A DNA stretch of 64,000 nucleotides from Streptomyces sp. RKAG293 (GCF_023701745.1 NZ_JAJOZB010000001.1:124001-188000); one strand, 5' to 3'; positions 27,384-37,296 are shown, counted from the stretch's first letter. Notes: generated by a model not told the origin, from the letters alone. Numbers and translations: made by a program.

Positions 27384-27636
27384 CGACCAGGTCCCACCAT
27401 GTCGCCGTCACGGTCGGTCCGGCCGTTCGAGAGACCCTCCACGAACGGATCCGGGCCGCCGCGCCGTAGACATCGACCTTGTGCTCCCTGATCGCACGGG
27501 CCAGGTCGACGAGTGCGCCGTACGGGGGTTCCTGGGCCTCGGAAGCGGCAGCCATGCAGGCGACCGCGACCACGCACCCGTACAGCTCGTTGCGGTCGGG
27601 GAGCGGGCGGAGCCTGGTGAGCATGCGCGAGGGCAA
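27340..27636 (-). CDS. Possible hypothetical protein, convergent with the permease
   Basis: A minus-strand frame opening at TTG 27636 (GGGGAGG just upstream) reads DRNELYGCVVAVACMAAASE, YGALVDLARAIREHKVDVYG, AAARIRSW. The first 65 residues look protein-like and helical, the rest does not, and the end overlaps the permease 3' end by 44 bases. No family is recognised. It could be a fragment. Confidence 0.3.
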   Translation of the reverse strand: MPSRMLTRLRPLPDRNELYGCVVAVACMAAASEAQEPPYGALVDLARAIREHKVDVYGAAARIRSWRVSRTAGPTVTATWWDLVVKSSGPRSAGGGWP

Positions 27637-27662
27637 CCAGCCTCCCCATTCAAGGAATCATC

Positions 27663-28670
27663 GTGGGCATGACTCACGAACAGATGGCCGAGGCCCGGAT
27701 CGAAGCAGTCCGGGCCGACCTCGGCGGCAACGCGGCGCTCGATCTCAGCGGGCTCCCGCTGGGCCATGTCCCCCAGGAGATCCGGGCGCTCACCGGGCTG
27801 GCCAAACTGGACCTGTCCGGTATGCGGCTGACCGCCGTGCCGCAGTGGCTGGGCGACCTGACCGGGCTGCGCTGGCTGAAGCTGGACCGCAACCAATTGG
27901 AGACCGTTCCGACCGCTCTGGGGCGGCTGACCGCGCTGAACTGGCTGAAACTCGAACACAACCAGCTGGTCGAGGTACCCGACACCCTGGGCCGGCTGAC
28001 CTCGCTGCGCCGACTGGACCTCAACGCCAACCGGCTCGCCGAGATCCCGCCGCCCCTCGGACGGCTGACCTCGCTGCGCCGGCTCGACATCGGCCACAAC
28101 CGGTTGACCGAACTGCCCTCCACCCTCGGACGGCTCACCGCGCTGCGCCGGCTGTCTGCCGGCCACAACCGGCTCACGTCCTTGCCCGCCGGCCTCGGGA
28201 GGCTGTCCGCGCTGCGGGTGCTCAACCTACGGTTCAACGAGCTGAGCGAGGTGCCCGAGAGCCTGGGCCGACTGACCGCCCTGACCGAATTGGTCCTGAG
28301 CGCGAACGCCCTCACCCGGGTTCCGGCGGCCGTGGAGCACTTGGCCGCCCTGACCAGCTTGGACCTGAGCAGCAACGCGCTGAGCGAGATCCCCGACGCT
28401 CTGGGCGGCCTCACCGCCCTCACCTCGCTGAACCTCAGCGCCAACCAACTCGACCGCCTCCCCGACCGGCTCGGCCACCTCCCCGCGCTGCGCGCCCTGT
28501 ACCTGCGGAGCAACCCGCTCACCCGCCTCCCTGACAGCTTCGAGCGGTTGTCGGGGCTGACGGAACTGAACCTGTCCAGCACACTGCTCGCCGAACTACC
28601 GGAGGCCCTGCGCGGCATCACCGCGCTGGACGTGGCCAACACCCCGTTCGCCGCCGCACAGACGGACTGA
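27663..28670 (+). CDS. Leucine-rich-repeat protein
   Basis: 335 residues from GTG 27663 (AAGGA 5 bases upstream; ATG 27669 is the alternative). After about 20 residues the whole protein is made of roughly thirteen 23-residue repeats of the form LGRLTxLxxLxLxxNxLxxVP, the SDS22/plant-type LRR consensus, forming a curved solenoid for protein binding. There is no signal peptide or membrane segment, so it is probably cytoplasmic. No kinase, GTPase (Roc) or protease domain is attached. It is the only intact gene between 21.3 and 29.8 kb and is followed by a strong hairpin terminator. Confidence 0.9.
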   Translation: MGMTHEQMAEARIEAVRADLGGNAALDLSGLPLGHVPQEIRALTGLAKLDLSGMRLTAVPQWLGDLTGLRWLKLDRNQLETVPTALGRLTALNWLKLEHNQLVEVPDTLGRLTSLRRLDLNANRLAEIPPPLGRLTSLRRLDIGHNRLTELPSTLGRLTALRRLSAGHNRLTSLPAGLGRLSALRVLNLRFNELSEVPESLGRLTALTELVLSANALTRVPAAVEHLAALTSLDLSSNALSEIPDALGGLTALTSLNLSANQLDRLPDRLGHLPALRALYLRSNPLTRLPDSFERLSGLTELNLSSTLLAELPEALRGITALDVANTPFAAAQTD

Positions 28671-28731
28671 GGCTCCCACGCACCGAGGGGCGGCCCCGAA
28701 GAAGCGGACACCGTTGGCGAATGCTCCTTCA

Positions 28732-28765
28732 CTCAGCCCCACCGGATCTGTCCGGTGGGGCTGAG
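28732..28765. terminator. Strong hairpin, 15-bp perfect stem
   Basis: CTCAGCCCCACCGGA, loop TCTG, TCCGGTGGGGCTGAG. It lies 61 bp after the LRR stop and just before the IS1182 debris read from the other strand, so it can end transcription in both directions. No T-run, as usual in Streptomyces. Confidence 0.7.
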
Positions 28766-28784
28766 TGCTGCGAAGTGTGAGGTC

Positions 28785-29700
28785 CGGATGGGCGAGTGGG
28801 GGTGCCGGTAAGCCATGCGTCGAGGCGGACGAGGTTCATTCCGGCGGCGGTCAGTACGTGGTGCCGTGGGTCTTGGGGCGGCCTCGGTAGCGGGACTTGC
28901 GCAGGCCGAAGGCGCGGACGCCTTGAGCGATGGTGTCGTCGCCGAGGCGGTATTCCCGCACCCACATCTGCCGCAGGAACTCTACTGCGGGAAGCTTCCG
29001 CGCCAGGCGGGCCCATCGGCAGACCGGACGGAGCCCAGGACAGTCATGCCGACCTGTTCGGCATGCCCGGCCCGGGCGGCCCACCGGCTGGGGAACTTCG
29101 TGTCCGGCCGGGCAGAGCAGCGGTCGAACCACTCGGGTGGCGTTCGGCCGGCCAGTCACCGCGGGGCGGCCACGGCTGGCGCGTTCAGCGCGGCCCGCAC
29201 TGTCTCGGCCACCGATTCCAGCCGGTTCAGATCTCCCGCTGCGGCCGGACATGGGTGCCGTCACTGCGCTGCCGCCCGCCGGCCTTGAACAACCCGGCCG
29301 CGCAGGCGTGCTCCAAGACAGCATCGGGCAACCGTGCCTCGGCACCGCACGCGATGAGCCGTTCACGGAACTCGCTGAGCACACAGAAGTCGAAGCCGGG
29401 ACCGGTCAGCTCCAAGCCGAGGGCGTACGTCCGGTCGATCCCCGACCGCACCGCGTGCGCGGCCTGCCGGTCCGGCAGGCCCTCGGCGAACCGCAACACC
29501 GAGACCATCGCTGGCCTGCCCGGTGATGCCGCCAGCCGTCCCCGGCTGGGAAGCAGCCCCGCGAACTCTCGTCCGCGAAGACCGGGCCGAGAACGTCACG
29601 CACTCGAACAGCCAGACAGCCTTTCGGGAAAGCCGCACGAGCCACCCTCATCGTCTCCTCCGGCACATCCGCCGACACCTCAGGACGCAACGACACCGTC
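28785..29700 (-). pseudogene. IS1182-family transposase, multiply broken
   Basis: Scattered minus-strand frames: SLRPEVSADVPEETMRVARA with AFPKGCLAVRVRD, MVSVLRFAEGLPDRQAAHAV with RSGIDRTYALGLELTGPGFD, FCVLSEFRERLI and, near the 3' end, MWVREYRLGDDTIAQGVRAF plus SRYRGRPKTHGTTY. The N-terminal region is typical of IS1182 (FAEGLxDRQAAxAVRxxIDWKYAL). The middle catalytic part is missing and at least four frame changes occur. Confidence 0.7.
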
Positions 29701-29825
29701 AACCCACCCCGAACACAACGTCGACCTGCCCCACCAAGGCGGCGGAACAGGCCGACGTCACGTCGCAAGGGCATTCGCCCACGGCGTCCGGAGAACCGGG
29801 GCCGCCCCTCATACGTCCCGAGCGG

Positions 29826-32800
29826 TCACCTGGGTACCGTGCCGCACCCCTGGTGGGTCGTGACCACGACGTTGACCGGCTGGGTCGGGAAGACCAGTTG
29901 GACACCGGCCGTCGGGTTCTGGGAGGTCACGATGCCCTCGGTCCCGTTGCAGTTCTTCTGCACGGAGGCGAACATCGCCCGGCCCGCCCCCGCGAGGAGC
30001 GCCGCCGCGTCCGCTTGGGCCATGCCCACCACGTTCGGGATCGTGGCCAGCGCCATGCCCTGGCCGTACAGTCCGGAGAACGAGTACGACGCGCCCGGGC
30101 TGGTGCCGGGGGCCATGCCCAGCGACACGTTGGTCACGGTGTCGAGCGGGTTGACGTTTCGCAGGCTCCCGTCGCTGCCCTGGGAGTAGAAGTTGCCGCC
30201 GAAACCGGCGGCCGCGGCGATGACGGCCGGGCTGGTCCCGGGTGCGTAGGTCACGCCCAGCTTCGTCGCCGCACCCGTTCTGGCGTCCACCCGGTACAGG
30301 CTCCCGTCGATGTGGTGGACCGCGGCGACCACCGGGCCGCCGGTCGCCGCGACGGTCGCCGCCGCGATGGCTGGGCTGGTCCCGGCCGCGAGCGGCACCT
30401 GGAGGTTCTTCGGGGCCCCGTCGGGGCCCACCACCCACAACGTTCCGCTGCTGCTGCCGTGGAAGGCCATCATGTGCCCGCCGGACAAGAGCGGGCAGAT
30501 CGCCGGGTTGGTGTTCTGCGCCACCTGGAACCCCGTGGAGGACGGCGGACCCGTCGGGGGCACCTTCCAGATGGTGCCGTCGGTGTGACGGAAGACGATG
30601 GTGAACTCGGCGACGTTCGCGTACGACGCGGAGACGACCGGGCTGCTGCCGACCGCCACCGGCAGCCCCAGGTTGTGCACCACCCCCGCGACATCCACCG
30701 TGGTCAGAGTGCCGGAGCCCGACTGGACGGCGATCAGCACCTGGCCGGTGCGGGCCATCGCGATCGAGGGGCTGGTGCCGGCCTTCATCGGCTGCCTCAG
30801 GTCGGTGGCCTTCCCCAGCTGGTCGATCATCACCAGCGAGTTCGCCGCCGACTGGAACACCGTGATCGGGGGTCCGGACTCCGCCGGCGACGCCGACGCC
30901 GGACTGGTGTGGGGAGCCATCGCCTGCGCGAGGTTCTTCCCCGTCCCGCCGGCCTGGCCGTCCCACAGCTGCCCGGTGCTGGCCTGGACGAACACCGCGT
31001 TGCCGACGGGCTTGGGCATGGCAATGGTGAACGGAGCCGGAAGCACCAACTGGGTATTGCGGTCCGACGCGGTGCCCCGCCGGGCACTGGCGCGCTCCGT
31101 CGGGTCGTTGACGGCCAGCTCACGGGCGAGCGCCGCCAGTGCCTTGGGGTTGCTCAGGTCGCCGCCATTGCTCAGCGGCGCGTCGATGTCGACGATGGTG
31201 GTGAAGATCGACAGGGTCTTGTCCGAGCCGGCCGCCATTTCGATGATGCGGCTCTGGGAGGGCCAGTCGATGTGGGAGGCGGTGTTGATCTCCCAGAACC
31301 CCCCGGGAAGCCCGGTCACCAGGTCTGCGTAGTCCTGCTTGACGCCGCGCATATGGGCCTTGATGCCGTTGCGGTGGGTGTGGCCGTTGACCACCAGAAC
31401 CACGTTGGGGTAACGCTGGAGAAGGACCTCGATCTGGTCGCGGTAAGCGTAGTTGTTCCCGACGATGTCACCGCTGGAATTGTTGATCGAGTCGATGGTG
31501 TGGTGGCAGAACAGGACGAAGAGCTTGTCCTTGACCCCGGACTGGGTGACAACGGACTTGTGGTCGTCCGCGATGTATTTGGAACTGTTGGCCTTGAGCT
31601 TCGACTCGAGCCACTGCAACTGGGTGTTCGGCATCCGGCCGCCTGCGTTGCCGTCGTAATTGACGGTGTCCAGGGCGATGAACTGGATGAGATCGGTGAC
31701 GTCGGAGGGGATGGTGTAGTAGCCGGCCGGCAGGTCGGAGGTGAAGCCGTGGCCCACCGGCAGCCCGCTGGTCTTCCGGTGCTCCGCCCGGAACTCCGCG
31801 GCGTCGAGCATGCGGCGGTCGGGATCGGCGACGACGGTCCCGAAGGTGAATTCGCTGATGAGTTCGTTGATGTCCCCGGGACCGGGATCGGCCGGGAATT
31901 CCTTGACGGAGGCGGAGCCGTCCGGCTTCCGGCTGCCTGTCGCGTAGCCGGAGATGTCGTCGACGATGCAGCCGACGAGGCCGCCGGGATGGACGGGGTA
32001 GTTGCCCTGGATCTCACCGTCGTGGTTGCCCATGGCGGCGTACCAGGGCATGCCCAGGCCGGTGGTGGTGTAGGGGACGCGGGCGGCGGCCAGCAGGCCG
32101 GGAACGGCGGGGAAGCCGTACAGCATCTGGTACTGGTCGGCGATGCCGTTGGGGTCCCTGCCGGCCTGCGGGTACCAGTAGGAGGGGTCGTGGACGGTGC
32201 CGGACGGGCCGCCGAACAGGTTGGAGACGCTCTGTTCCAGGCCGATCTGGCCGGAGTCGGCGCGCAGGTCGTAGCCGCCGTCGAGCAGTCCGATGTACCA
32301 GCGGGTCTCGTTGTACTGGCAATTGTCCACCATGTCGCCAGTGACCAGGGTGAGCGCCATCGGCAGCGTCGTCCTCGGGCCCCGGCCGATCTGGCGCAGC
32401 GACCGGCACATGGCGTCCACCAGGTGCGTGGACAGGAACTCCTGCGGCCGGTACGCCGAGTCCGTCGGGTAGTCCTGACTGTTGGGCAGGTCTGCCAGCC
32501 GGTCCAGGAATTCGGTGCGGCCCGGCGACTGGTCGTCCACCACCTGCATGTCGGTCATGTGGCCGAACGCCAGCAGCGCCAGGTCCACCGCCGGGGCCGT
32601 CGGGACCGAGCCCATCGTCCGCACCAGAAAGGGCTCGCCCGCGCCCATCGTCAGCTTGCGGTACCCGAGGCTGTTGGGCACGCCCGGGAGCACCGTCTGA
32701 TCGAGCGTGGTCGGTGCGGTCAGGCCGCCGACGTCGGCGGCGGCACGCAGTGCGGTGGCCGCGTCGGCGGTACCACTGAATCCTCTGAGGCCGATGGCAC

Positions 32801-32855
32801 TGGCCACCACGCCTGCGGCACCCGCGAAGAGTAGGTTGCGGCGGGTTAGCGTCAC
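29826..32855 (-). CDS. Tat-exported metallophosphoesterase with propeller and PASTA
   Basis: 1009 residues from GTG 32855. The Tat signal is LTRRNLLFAGAAGVVASAIG (3-22). The phosphoesterase domain is about 90-560 with HMTDMQ (99-104), TGDMVDN (172-178), GNHD (276-279), a CHHTID block and NGHTHRN, the metal-binding motifs of calcineurin-like enzymes; the layout recalls the PPA1498-type actinobacterial family. From about 650 to 945 there are seven ~43-residue blades (TSPSIA..., TSPAIA...). A single PASTA-like unit closes the protein (IPNVVGMAQADAAALLAGAG ... VTSQNPTAG). It acts outside the cell on an unknown phosphoester; the tail suggests wall or glycan binding. The plus-strand 1103-residue frame here is its antisense shadow. 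Confidence 0.9.
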   Translation of the reverse strand: MTLTRRNLLFAGAAGVVASAIGLRGFSGTADAATALRAAADVGGLTAPTTLDQTVLPGVPNSLGYRKLTMGAGEPFLVRTMGSVPTAPAVDLALLAFGHMTDMQVVDDQSPGRTEFLDRLADLPNSQDYPTDSAYRPQEFLSTHLVDAMCRSLRQIGRGPRTTLPMALTLVTGDMVDNCQYNETRWYIGLLDGGYDLRADSGQIGLEQSVSNLFGGPSGTVHDPSYWYPQAGRDPNGIADQYQMLYGFPAVPGLLAAARVPYTTTGLGMPWYAAMGNHDGEIQGNYPVHPGGLVGCIVDDISGYATGSRKPDGSASVKEFPADPGPGDINELISEFTFGTVVADPDRRMLDAAEFRAEHRKTSGLPVGHGFTSDLPAGYYTIPSDVTDLIQFIALDTVNYDGNAGGRMPNTQLQWLESKLKANSSKYIADDHKSVVTQSGVKDKLFVLFCHHTIDSINNSSGDIVGNNYAYRDQIEVLLQRYPNVVLVVNGHTHRNGIKAHMRGVKQDYADLVTGLPGGFWEINTASHIDWPSQSRIIEMAAGSDKTLSIFTTIVDIDAPLSNGGDLSNPKALAALARELAVNDPTERASARRGTASDRNTQLVLPAPFTIAMPKPVGNAVFVQASTGQLWDGQAGGTGKNLAQAMAPHTSPASASPAESGPPITVFQSAANSLVMIDQLGKATDLRQPMKAGTSPSIAMARTGQVLIAVQSGSGTLTTVDVAGVVHNLGLPVAVGSSPVVSASYANVAEFTIVFRHTDGTIWKVPPTGPPSSTGFQVAQNTNPAICPLLSGGHMMAFHGSSSGTLWVVGPDGAPKNLQVPLAAGTSPAIAAATVAATGGPVVAAVHHIDGSLYRVDARTGAATKLGVTYAPGTSPAVIAAAAGFGGNFYSQGSDGSLRNVNPLDTVTNVSLGMAPGTSPGASYSFSGLYGQGMALATIPNVVGMAQADAAALLAGAGRAMFASVQKNCNGTEGIVTSQNPTAGVQLVFPTQPVNVVVTTHQGCGTVPR

Positions 32856-32965
32856 GTTGTTCTCACTTTCATCACCTCAATCGGTGATGTTGTCCGATGG
32901 TGCACTCCGTTTTTGCCTTCACACCGTCGCTCCGGCCGGCGGCGCGCCCCCTCCTGTAGTGCTCC

Positions 32966-34336
32966 TCAGTGCGTGTGCTCGTCCGGCATGCCCTCGCGAG
33001 TGTCGACCTCGTTGCCGTGGGTGTCGCGAACGGCGACCCGCCTCATCAGGAGCCGCATCGCCTTGGCCCGGCGGATCTCGCCCACCAGCGCCGTGTGACC
33101 GCCGAGCTGCATCGTCTGGTCGAAGTAGGTCTGCGGGGAGACGCTGACCCTCTTGGCGCGGTGGACGATCTCGGCGCGGTACTCGTCCTCGGTGACCTGG
33201 ACCCCCTCGGTGTCCGCGACGGTGTCCAGGACGATGTGGCTGCGGGTGCGCTCCTCTGCGGTGGCTGCCATCGCCGCGCCGATCTGCTCGGCGGTCTCGC
33301 CGCGCTCGGCGAGGTGGTCCTCCAGAGAGACACCCAGCTTCTCCAGTTCGGCGAGCATCCACCGGCTGCGGTGCTCGACCTCGTCATGGACCACGTTCGC
33401 CGGAACCGGCACCTCGGTGCGGGCGACGATCTCGCGGAGCACCAGGTCGCAGGCCTTCCGCAGCTGCTCCGTCCGCTTGCCGCGCAGCAGCCGGTCGCGC
33501 AGCTCGCGCCGCAGGTCCACCAGGGTCGGCCGACCGGCCGCCCGTACCGCGAACGCGTCGTCCACCTTGGGCAGTCGGCGCTCCATGACTGCGACGACGC
33601 GTACCTCGAGGTCCGCATCCCGTCCCGACCACGGACCAGTGACGAGCGGCACCTGCACCACAGCCACACCACCGGACCCCAGTCCAGTGACCGCCGTGTC
33701 CAGCTGGGCGGGAAGCTTCTCCAAGTCGACCGCGTCCTCGTCGAGTTCGTCGGGTAGCCGGTGGGAGCCGACGTAGTGGATCACCCCGTTCTCCCCGCCG
33801 AACGGCACCGCCGCTCCGTCCACCGTGAGGCTCAGTTCGATCTGTGCGGCGTCACCGTCCCCTGCGGGCCGGTCGGCCTGCGTGAACGCCGCCAACTGAT
33901 GCCGCAACTCGCTGATCTGCGCCTCGACTTCGTCCGCGGCCACCTCGACCGGGTCGACGGTCACCTCCAGACCGGTGATGTCCGGCACGGTGACCGCGGG
34001 GCGCACGTCCACGACGGCGGTGAATCGCAGCGGCTCACCGTCGCGGAACAGCTCGACCTGCGCCGTGGGGCGCCCCATGAGGCGCACGTCGTGCTCGAAG
34101 GCGGTGGAGTGGACGGCGGCCAGGACGGTCCGCTCCAGCTCCTGCGGCAGCACGAAGGTCCCAAGACGCTGGTCGATGGCCTGGAAGGGGAGTCGGCAGG
34201 CGGGCCACCGCTCCCCGTCCGTGCGCGCCGCCACCTGTCTGCAGACGTCCCGCAGCCCGGCGGACCACTCGGAGACGGGCACTTCGACCGCCATTCGGAT
34301 CCGTGTCGGATCCAGCTCTTCCACACGACCAGCCAC
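32966..34336 (-). CDS. tig: Trigger-factor-like chaperone, degenerate PPIase domain
   Basis: 456 residues from GTG 34336, chosen because GAGGAG lies 7 bases upstream; longer starts lack this. N-terminal ribosome-binding-type domain (about 1-130: TRIRMAVEVPVSEWSAGLRD ... VRPAVTVPDITGLEVTVDPV), then an FKBP-like middle and the long helical C-terminal chaperone domain (KVDDAFAVRAAGRPTLVDLR ... EEHRSHIVLDTVAD-type). The middle keeps the start (GDAAQIELSLTVDGAAVPFG) but not the usual IPGFE/GMxxGE active-site motifs, so prolyl isomerase activity is doubtful. This is probably a paralogue of the housekeeping Tig. It lies 110 bp upstream of the secreted phosphoesterase on the same strand and may help its folding. 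Confidence 0.85.
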   Translation of the reverse strand: MAGRVEELDPTRIRMAVEVPVSEWSAGLRDVCRQVAARTDGERWPACRLPFQAIDQRLGTFVLPQELERTVLAAVHSTAFEHDVRLMGRPTAQVELFRDGEPLRFTAVVDVRPAVTVPDITGLEVTVDPVEVAADEVEAQISELRHQLAAFTQADRPAGDGDAAQIELSLTVDGAAVPFGGENGVIHYVGSHRLPDELDEDAVDLEKLPAQLDTAVTGLGSGGVAVVQVPLVTGPWSGRDADLEVRVVAVMERRLPKVDDAFAVRAAGRPTLVDLRRELRDRLLRGKRTEQLRKACDLVLREIVARTEVPVPANVVHDEVEHRSRWMLAELEKLGVSLEDHLAERGETAEQIGAAMAATAEERTRSHIVLDTVADTEGVQVTEDEYRAEIVHRAKRVSVSPQTYFDQTMQLGGHTALVGEIRRAKAMRLLMRRVAVRDTHGNEVDTREGMPDEHTH

Positions 34337-34689
34337 GTGGTTACTCCTCGGAAGTCCTACGGACAGCAGCACTTCGGGTACGTTCCACATCGTTCCCTCT
34401 CAGACCCCGGCGGCGTTCCGGCGTGCAGGCAGACGTCACCGTCTTCGGGCGCGGGGCGTTTCGGGGTACGAGCCGAAGGAGGCTGGGGAGCTCTCCCTGG
34501 GATGTTCAGCGGATCATCTCGGCCCCGTCGCGCAAGAAACTCTCGCGATGGGGCCGCCGAGCAAGACTTCACATCGACCATCGAATGCGGCGTGTGCGGC
34601 GGGCAGGTGAGCGCTGCGGATGCCCGGCTTCTGCCGGGCGGCCATCGGCTCGGCCCTCACCGCGGCGGGAGGGCTCCGCTGACCCGCCG

Positions 34690-34945
34690 CCAGGAGGCGA
34701 TCGTCCGTTTGTAGGCGTCCGGCATGGTGAGCGCCGGAACCTCGTCGTAGGAGAAGAGCCCGAGTTCCTTGTGCTCGTGGGACACCCGGCAGCGGAGTGA
34801 TGACCGTCCAACCGCCCTGCCCGGCGTGCGGGTGCGGACGGACTCGCCATAACGACGACAGTCGATCCGCGACCGCGGCGCGATCCGCTTCGGAGACGAG
34901 CACGACAGCGTGGCGTCCAGCACGGGCAGGATCTGCTTCATCGCC
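34690..34945 (-). pseudogene. NUDIX hydrolase C-terminal fragment
   Basis: The minus strand ends CRVSHEHKELGLFSYDEVPA, LTMPDAYKRTIASWRR, matching the tail of NUDIX proteins (EHKExGWF...PxLxMPDGYxRSI). The NUDIX box itself is missing; preceding frames (KQILPVLDATLSCS, VSEADRAAVADRLSSLWRVR) are out of register. Confidence 0.45.
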
Positions 34946-35217
34946 AGTGGGTGGCTGAAGAGGTCGTCAGCAGCATCCCACTCCTCACACCTGCACGACG
35001 ACCTTACGACCCGTCAGGCGGGGAAGGTCGGGGCGGGACGCCCGCCGGGAGGGCTGCTCAACGGCGTCAGGGTGGGCGGCCGAGCCGGTCGCAGACCTAC
35101 CTCGCACGGAGGGCGGAGTGTCCGTCGACCGTGGTGGACCTGGTGGCGATGGGCGGTGCCGGATTGCCCGAGAAGACTGCATTGCATGCCATTGGCGACT
35201 GCGCATAAGAAGATGTC

Positions 35218-35527
35218 TTACGTGGTGAGCTTGGCGAGTTTCTTGTGGTACGTCAGGTCGGCGGCGAGGCCGAGGAAGGCGAGGAAGTGGCTGCCTTTGC
35301 GTTCGTACCGGACGGTGAGGCGGCGGTAGCCGAACAGCCAGGAGATGGATCTCTCGATCTTCCAGCGGTGGCGTCCGAGTCGTTCGCGGGACTCGACGCC
35401 TAGACGGGCGATCCGGGCGGTGGTGCCGCGTTTCCGCAGCCGGAGCAAGACGTCGGCGGAGTGGTACGCCTTGTCGGCGCGGAGTTTGCCGGGTCGCCTC
35501 CGGTGGGGTCCGCGGCGGGTGAGGTGA
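35218..35527 (-). pseudogene. IS5-type transposase C-terminal fragment cut by IS3
   Basis: The minus strand gives RRPGKLRADKAYHSADVLLR, LRKRGTTARIARLGVESRER, RHRWKIERSISWLFGYRRLT, VRYERKGSHFLAFLGLAADL. DKAY...R.R..IARxG and RWxxERxxxWLxxxRRLxVRYE are IS5/IS1647-type blocks with the last catalytic Glu. The frame stops abruptly at the left end of the IS3 element at 35528. Confidence 0.75.
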
Positions 35528-35551
35528 CCCCCGGAGTGTGGACACAGGGGT

Positions 35552-36450
35552 TCATGCTGCGAGTGAGAGTTTGGCTTTCTTGTGGTGCTGCTGTTCGAAC
35601 TCCATCGGGGAGAGGCAGTTCAGCGCGCTGTGGCGTCGGCGGGCGTTGTAGTAGGTGAGCCACTGGAAGATCTCCAGCCTCGCCTGACGGAACGTCGAGA
35701 ACAGCTTCCGGTGCATCGTTTCTCGTTTCAGGCCCTGCCAGAAGCTCTCGGCGAGGGCGTTGTCATAGCTCGAGCCGACCCGGCCCATGCTCCTGCGGAT
35801 GCCGTACCGGTCGCAGACCTGGGCGAACGCGGCCGAGGTGTATTGCGATCCGCGGTCCGCGTGGAAGATCACTCCGGCGACGTTGCCGCCGCGGACCCTG
35901 ACCGCTGCCTGGAGCGCATTGATGACGAGCTCGGCCCGCATGTGCGGGGCCATCGACCAGCCGAGTACCGGGCGGAAGCGGATGTCGATGACGCAAGCGA
36001 GGTAGAGCCACGCGGCTCCGATCTGCACGTAGGTGATGTCGCCGCACCACTTCTCGTCCAGAGTGCCGGCGGTGAAGTCCCGCTGGACCAGATCTGGCAC
36101 CGCCGGCGCGAGCGGTCCGGGACCGTGGTCCGTTTCTTCTTCCGCAGGTGGCGGCCGACGATGCCGTGCTTGCGCATCAGCCTGGCCACCCGCTTGCGGT
36201 TGACCGTGTGACCGAAGCCGCCCAGTTCGGCATGGACTCGAAGCGCGCCGTAGTTACCGAGGTGTTCGGCATGGATCTCGCGGATCTCCTCGACCAGGAC
36301 GTCCTCGGCTCCCTGCCGCTCCGACCGCTCCTGGTCGCCGGCGATCCACCGGTAGTAGCCCGAGCGGGAGACTTCCAGCACCCGGCATATCCGCTTGACG
36401 CCGAACATCCCGGCGTGGGCGGAGACGAAGTCCCAAGCGGCGGTCTTCAC
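35552..36450 (-). pseudogene. IS3 transposase OrfB with one frameshift
   Basis: ATG 36450 opens [20 protein letters not shown] and runs to RKKKRTTVPDRS. The frame then shifts near 36115 (GG where GGG restores it) to VPDLVQRDFTAGTLDEKWCG with DITYVQ (first Asp), FHADRGSQYTS (second Asp) and a Glu in NALAESFWQGLKRE. The DDE core is complete; only the indel separates the two halves. Start overlaps the OrfA stop. Confidence 0.8.
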
Positions 36451-36755
36451 TTCATCTCCCGCGCGAAATAGGCGGCTGCCCGTCGCAGGATCTCCCGCTC
36501 GAGCTGCCAGTCCTTCTCCGCCTTGGCCAGCCTGGCGTTCTCTGCCCGCAGCCGGGCCAGCTCGGCCTCGGTGTCCTGCGACGCGCCGGAGGCGACCGGA
36601 CGGTCTTCGGCGTCACGCACCCAGGTCCGCAGCGTCTCGGGATTGACGTTCAGATCGGCCGCGACGTCCCTGAACGTCCGCCTGCCTGCCGAAGCCCGCC
36701 ACAACGCGATCGCGTCGGACCGGAACTCCGCACTGTACTTCGAGGGCCTTGCCAC
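36447..36755 (-). CDS. IS3 transposase OrfA
   Basis: 102 residues from ATG 36755. [20 protein letters not shown] and [20 protein letters not shown] form the helix-turn-helix, followed by a coiled coil ([20 protein letters not shown]) and the typical [17 protein letters not shown] end. It overlaps OrfB by 4 bases, as usual for IS3-type -1 frameshifting. Confidence 0.85.
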   Translation of the reverse strand: MARPSKYSAEFRSDAIALWRASAGRRTFRDVAADLNVNPETLRTWVRDAEDRPVASGASQDTEAELARLRAENARLAKAEKDWQLEREILRRAAAYFAREMK

Positions 36756-36816
36756 ATGGATCTACACCTTCCAGGATCGACAAGATCCATTGTCAGGTGT
36801 GTCCACACCACGGGGA

Positions 36817-37116
36817 TCGCCTCACACCGTGCAATACCTGCTCACCGCTCAAGGGGCAGGCCTGACCGTCGACGGCCAGTTCGGCCCCGCCACTGCCAGC
36901 GCCGTCCGCGCCTTCCAGACCGCCCACGCCCTCACCCCTGACGGCACCGTCACCCCCGCCACCTGGCAGACCCTGGTCACGACCGTGCAGCAGGGCGCGT
37001 CGGGCCCCGCTGTCCGTGCCGTCCAGGCCAAACTGGTCGCTCGCGGCAACTCCTTGACCGTCGACAGCCAGTTCGGCCCGGCCACCGCCGACGCCTGGCA
37101 GACCCTGGTCTCCTGA
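36817..37116 (+). pseudogene. Peptidoglycan-binding protein, 5' end removed by IS3
   Basis: In frame up to the IS3 right end: [51 protein letters not shown], then a shortened second unit [34 protein letters not shown]. These are PG_binding_1 repeats (VDGxFGPxTxxAVxxFQ). The catalytic or signal-peptide part upstream is lost, and the second repeat lacks its central helix. It was probably a secreted cell-wall-binding protein. Confidence 0.75.
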
Positions 37117-37177
37117 CCCGGGCCCTCCCAGGGCCGACCGCCCACGCCCGCCTGGCTCGGCTCTGCCACGGAGATCA

Positions 37178-37211
37178 CCTGCCGCCGGAACCACGTGGTT
37201 CCGGCGGCAGG
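37178..37211. terminator. 34-bp perfect palindrome between convergent genes
   Basis: CCTGCCGCCGGAACCAC followed immediately by its reverse complement GTGGTTCCGGCGGCAGG. It lies 62 bp after the peptidoglycan-binding stop and 86 bp after the end of the zinc-ribbon gene read from the other side, so a bidirectional terminator is likely. Confidence 0.7.
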
Positions 37212-37296
37212 CTGGGCGTGGGCGTTCGGCCGACCGCAACGGCGTCCGGTCCGGAACGTTGTCCCGCGTCGCGTGGATCACATGGCGCCTTCGGCG

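Larger units (their letters stand above)
35528..36816 (-). mobile_element. Second IS3-family insertion sequence, about 1.29 kb
   Basis: Terminal inverted repeats CCCCCGGAGTGTGGACACA (35528-35546) and, on the minus strand from 36816, TCCCCGTGGTGTGGACACA (16 of 19 match). orfA and orfB lie inside on the minus strand. It is different from the IS3 copy at 15.9 kb. It separates an IS5 transposase scrap from a peptidoglycan-binding gene scrap, with no visible target duplication. Confidence 0.8.

Noticed and set aside
29523-32834. 1103-residue open frame on the plus strand
   Set aside because: It is exactly antisense to the phosphoesterase gene, with Arg/Gly/Val/His-rich composition and no domain. 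GC-rich codon bias opens this frame.
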